From assembly GCA_018057635.1 (NCBI GenBank), contig JAGPDJ010000093.1, forward strand, positions 1-7,953: a DNA stretch of 7,953 bases, in the 5' to 3' direction. Below, piece by piece: positions 6,651-7,953 of this stretch (the stretch's first letter is position 1; each line of letters begins with the position of its first letter). A program made the translations under genes and the position numbers. The notes beneath the pieces are model-generated. The model searched no databases, was not told the DNA's origin, and worked only from the letters and a program-made list of their open reading frames with translations. The stretch comes from Ferruginibacter sp. (GTDB lineage: Bacteria > Bacteroidota > Bacteroidia > Chitinophagales > Chitinophagaceae).

Positions 6651-7538
6651 TTACCAGCTGCTGAACCTGATGCCGAAATTATACGGTCTCATATCCAGGC
6701 TGCGTTCAAAAATAGATTTTGGGCTATAACTACCATACAATTTAAGTGGTCCATATCCGATCTCTGCCACATAAGAGAACTTGAATTTTTCAAGATCGTA
6801 ATCTCCTTTATTCTTTAGTTTACCGCGTTCATTGCTAACCTGTTTGTTTCGCTGGCTATAAAGATAGCCTGCACTTACACCGGCACTGAATATGAATGAT
6901 TTTCGGTTATGCTTTGGCGTTGTAGAAAAATTCAACATCACGGGAACGGTTACATAATCTGCTGCCAGTTTGTTTTTGGAAAAGGCAATGGAATCCCTGA
7001 AAATAAATGTATTGTTTGTCTGCAATCCGCCGGAATAAGGAATTACCCCATTCTCTTTATAACTGATGGCTGACCGGTACCGGTAATTGTTTAATTCTAC
7101 GCCAAGCCCGTATTTAAGGTTTACGTTTTTCTTTACCAGGTTTACCCGCTGCATAAAAAGCCAGATATTAACATTCACACTCTTACCTGATCTCAGTTTA
7201 AAATCATTTTTTGTAAATGAAGATCCGGGTTTGTCAACCAGGTAACCGCTTGCATTGGCTGCTGCATAGTTGGTCTGGTCATCATAGTTTGAGAAGCCAA
7301 GGTCTACGATCCACCAGTTTGTAGAAACTTTTGAAGCATGTTTACGGGCAGCATTCTTTTGGGCGGTTTCATTTCCCGAACTATCAAAATCAAACTTCTT
7401 TCCTTTCTTGATGATGATGATATTACCAATACGCATGGTATCGCTTTTTTTAGAAACTGTTGTGTCTGTCTGTGCTGATGCATTTAAACAAATAAATGCC
7501 GCTACCAGTAAAAGGTTGATTTTTTTCATTTGATTCAT
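6651..7538 (-). CDS. Outer-membrane beta-barrel protein (PorT/OmpA-barrel-like)
   Basis: This 295-residue protein has a signal peptide: K5, K6, hydrophobic 7-18, and predicted cleavage after A22 in ASA|Q. C17 is not in a valid lipobox because Ile precedes it. After a short charged region containing RIGNIIIIKKGKK (about 36-48), the rest alternates polar and hydrophobic residues and is rich in aromatics, Gly and Asn. Segments such as WWIVDLGFSNYDD, LKYGLGVELNNYRYR, ADYVTVPVMLNF, FIFSAGVSAGYLYSQ and the final YNFGIRFSSW look like transmembrane beta-strands, ending in an aromatic as outer-membrane proteins do. Its ligand or function is unknown. The ATG at 7536-7538 follows an AT-rich leader; a second ATG three codons on is also possible. 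It lies 92 bases after the conserved small-protein gene on the same strand and is followed by an intrinsic terminator, so the two are probably one unit. Confidence 0.82.
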   Translation of the reverse strand: MNQMKKINLLLVAAFICLNASAQTDTTVSKKSDTMRIGNIIIIKKGKKFDFDSSGNETAQKNAARKHASKVSTNWWIVDLGFSNYDDQTNYAAANASGYLVDKPGSSFTKNDFKLRSGKSVNVNIWLFMQRVNLVKKNVNLKYGLGVELNNYRYRSAISYKENGVIPYSGGLQTNNTFIFRDSIAFSKNKLAADYVTVPVMLNFSTTPKHNRKSFIFSAGVSAGYLYSQRNKQVSNERGKLKNKGDYDLEKFKFSYVAEIGYGPLKLYGSYSPKSIFERSLDMRPYNFGIRFSSW

Positions 7539-7581
7539 TTTTTAATTTTTAACCATGTTATGCCACAACAACTTTCCTGCA

Positions 7582-7596
7582 GATGATAAAATCATC
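7582..7596. repeat. Small inverted repeat between the two rightmost genes
   Basis: GATGAT (7582-7587) and ATCATC (7591-7596) form a perfect 6-base inverted repeat with a 3-base AAA spacer in the 92-base gap between the small-protein gene and the beta-barrel gene. It has no U-tract on the minus strand, so it is not a standard terminator. It could be a weak hairpin that modulates expression, a binding site, or chance. Confidence 0.3.
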
Positions 7597-7630
7597 ATGG
7601 CTGTTTACTTCACATATAATTTTGGGATTG

Positions 7631-7953
7631 TTATTTTACTGCAAATTCAAACCCGGCTACTTTAACCCCATTGCCGGTATTGATATTGGTATTTCTTTCT
7701 ATTACCCTTTTAACCTTTCGTAAAAGCCCGCCTACTTTTGAACGGTTTACGGTTTCTTCATTCATATAAAATATCTTGTTGCCGCTTTCTGTTTCCCCAT
7801 CATTTAGAGCTGCTGTTTTTGCATAATTATCATTGGTTGACAACTCTGAATTATAGTCAATTAACGGCCTGGCTGGTGCTGATACTTTCTCTTTAACTGA
7901 AGATGCTGCCAGGTCGCCCGGCGCCTGGTTCTGATAAACTACCACAGCCCTCT
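7631..7953 (-). CDS. Conserved protein of unknown function, C-terminal part, 5'-truncated by the window edge
   Basis: The frame is open to the right edge. The only in-frame start-like codon near the edge is a GTG (7943-7945), and codons for R-A-V precede it, so the true start lies outside the window. The visible 107 or so residues are polar and low in hydrophobics, with a disordered-looking stretch rich in Ala, Ser, Asn and Glu. They are followed by a basic segment LLRKVKRVIERNTNI and the final VKVAGFEFAVK. I recognise no enzymatic motif. From memory, similar C-termini occur in Chitinophagaceae proteins encoded next to a sigma-70-type factor and before an outer-membrane barrel gene. The neighbouring barrel fits this, but the upstream gene is out of view. 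Membrane anchoring by a missing N-terminal helix, or an anti-sigma-like role, is only speculation. Confidence 0.7.
   Translation of the reverse strand, partial: RAVVVYQNQAPGDLAASSVKEKVSAPARPLIDYNSELSTNDNYAKTAALNDGETESGNKIFYMNEETVNRSKVGGLLRKVKRVIERNTNINTGNGVKVAGFEFAVK

Overview
The window looks like ordinary chromosome from a Bacteroidota bacterium, most likely of the Chitinophagaceae or a near relative. The reasons are the moderately AT-rich DNA, start codons mostly without a Shine-Dalgarno sequence and preceded by A/T-rich leaders, signal peptides ending in an 'SAQ'-type cleavage site, the GH3/serine-hydrolase fusion architecture, and the outer-membrane beta-barrel gene placed after a small conserved protein of unknown function. 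No tRNA, rRNA, insertion sequence, CRISPR array or phage gene is visible.

Layout. Bases 1-2611 (+) hold the 3' part of a large exported enzyme that joins a NagZ-like glycoside hydrolase family 3 module to a beta-lactamase-fold serine hydrolase; its 5' end lies outside the window. After 53 bases comes an exported alpha/beta-hydrolase of the Fes/IroE/esterase-D type (2665-3492, +), noticeably more AT-rich than its neighbours. A long imperfect hairpin (3496-3541) separates it from a QueA-family gene (3585-4817, +), which encodes a form about 50 residues longer than E. coli QueA. This gene converges on a minus-strand L,D-transpeptidase (4849-5400) with only 31 bases between the stops. Upstream of that, also on the minus strand, are a class I SAM-dependent methyltransferase of unknown substrate (5492-6520), a probable intrinsic terminator (6571-6624), an outer-membrane beta-barrel protein (6651-7538), and the 3' part of a conserved protein of unknown function (7631 to the right edge).

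How the genes fit together. Several products are predicted to act in the envelope. The GH3/serine-hydrolase fusion and the L,D-transpeptidase plausibly act on peptidoglycan or its fragments, and the beta-barrel sits in the outer membrane. The genes lie on opposing strands and in separate transcription units, so this is a loose neighbourhood and not one pathway. The QueA-like gene belongs to tRNA queuosine modification by family. The two rightmost genes are probably one minus-strand unit ending at the terminator near 6580.

I found no convincing new biological system. The points most worth checking are the domain fusion, the long QueA variant that may be a paralogue, the small-protein/beta-barrel pair, and two 46-base imperfect hairpins at transcription-unit ends.
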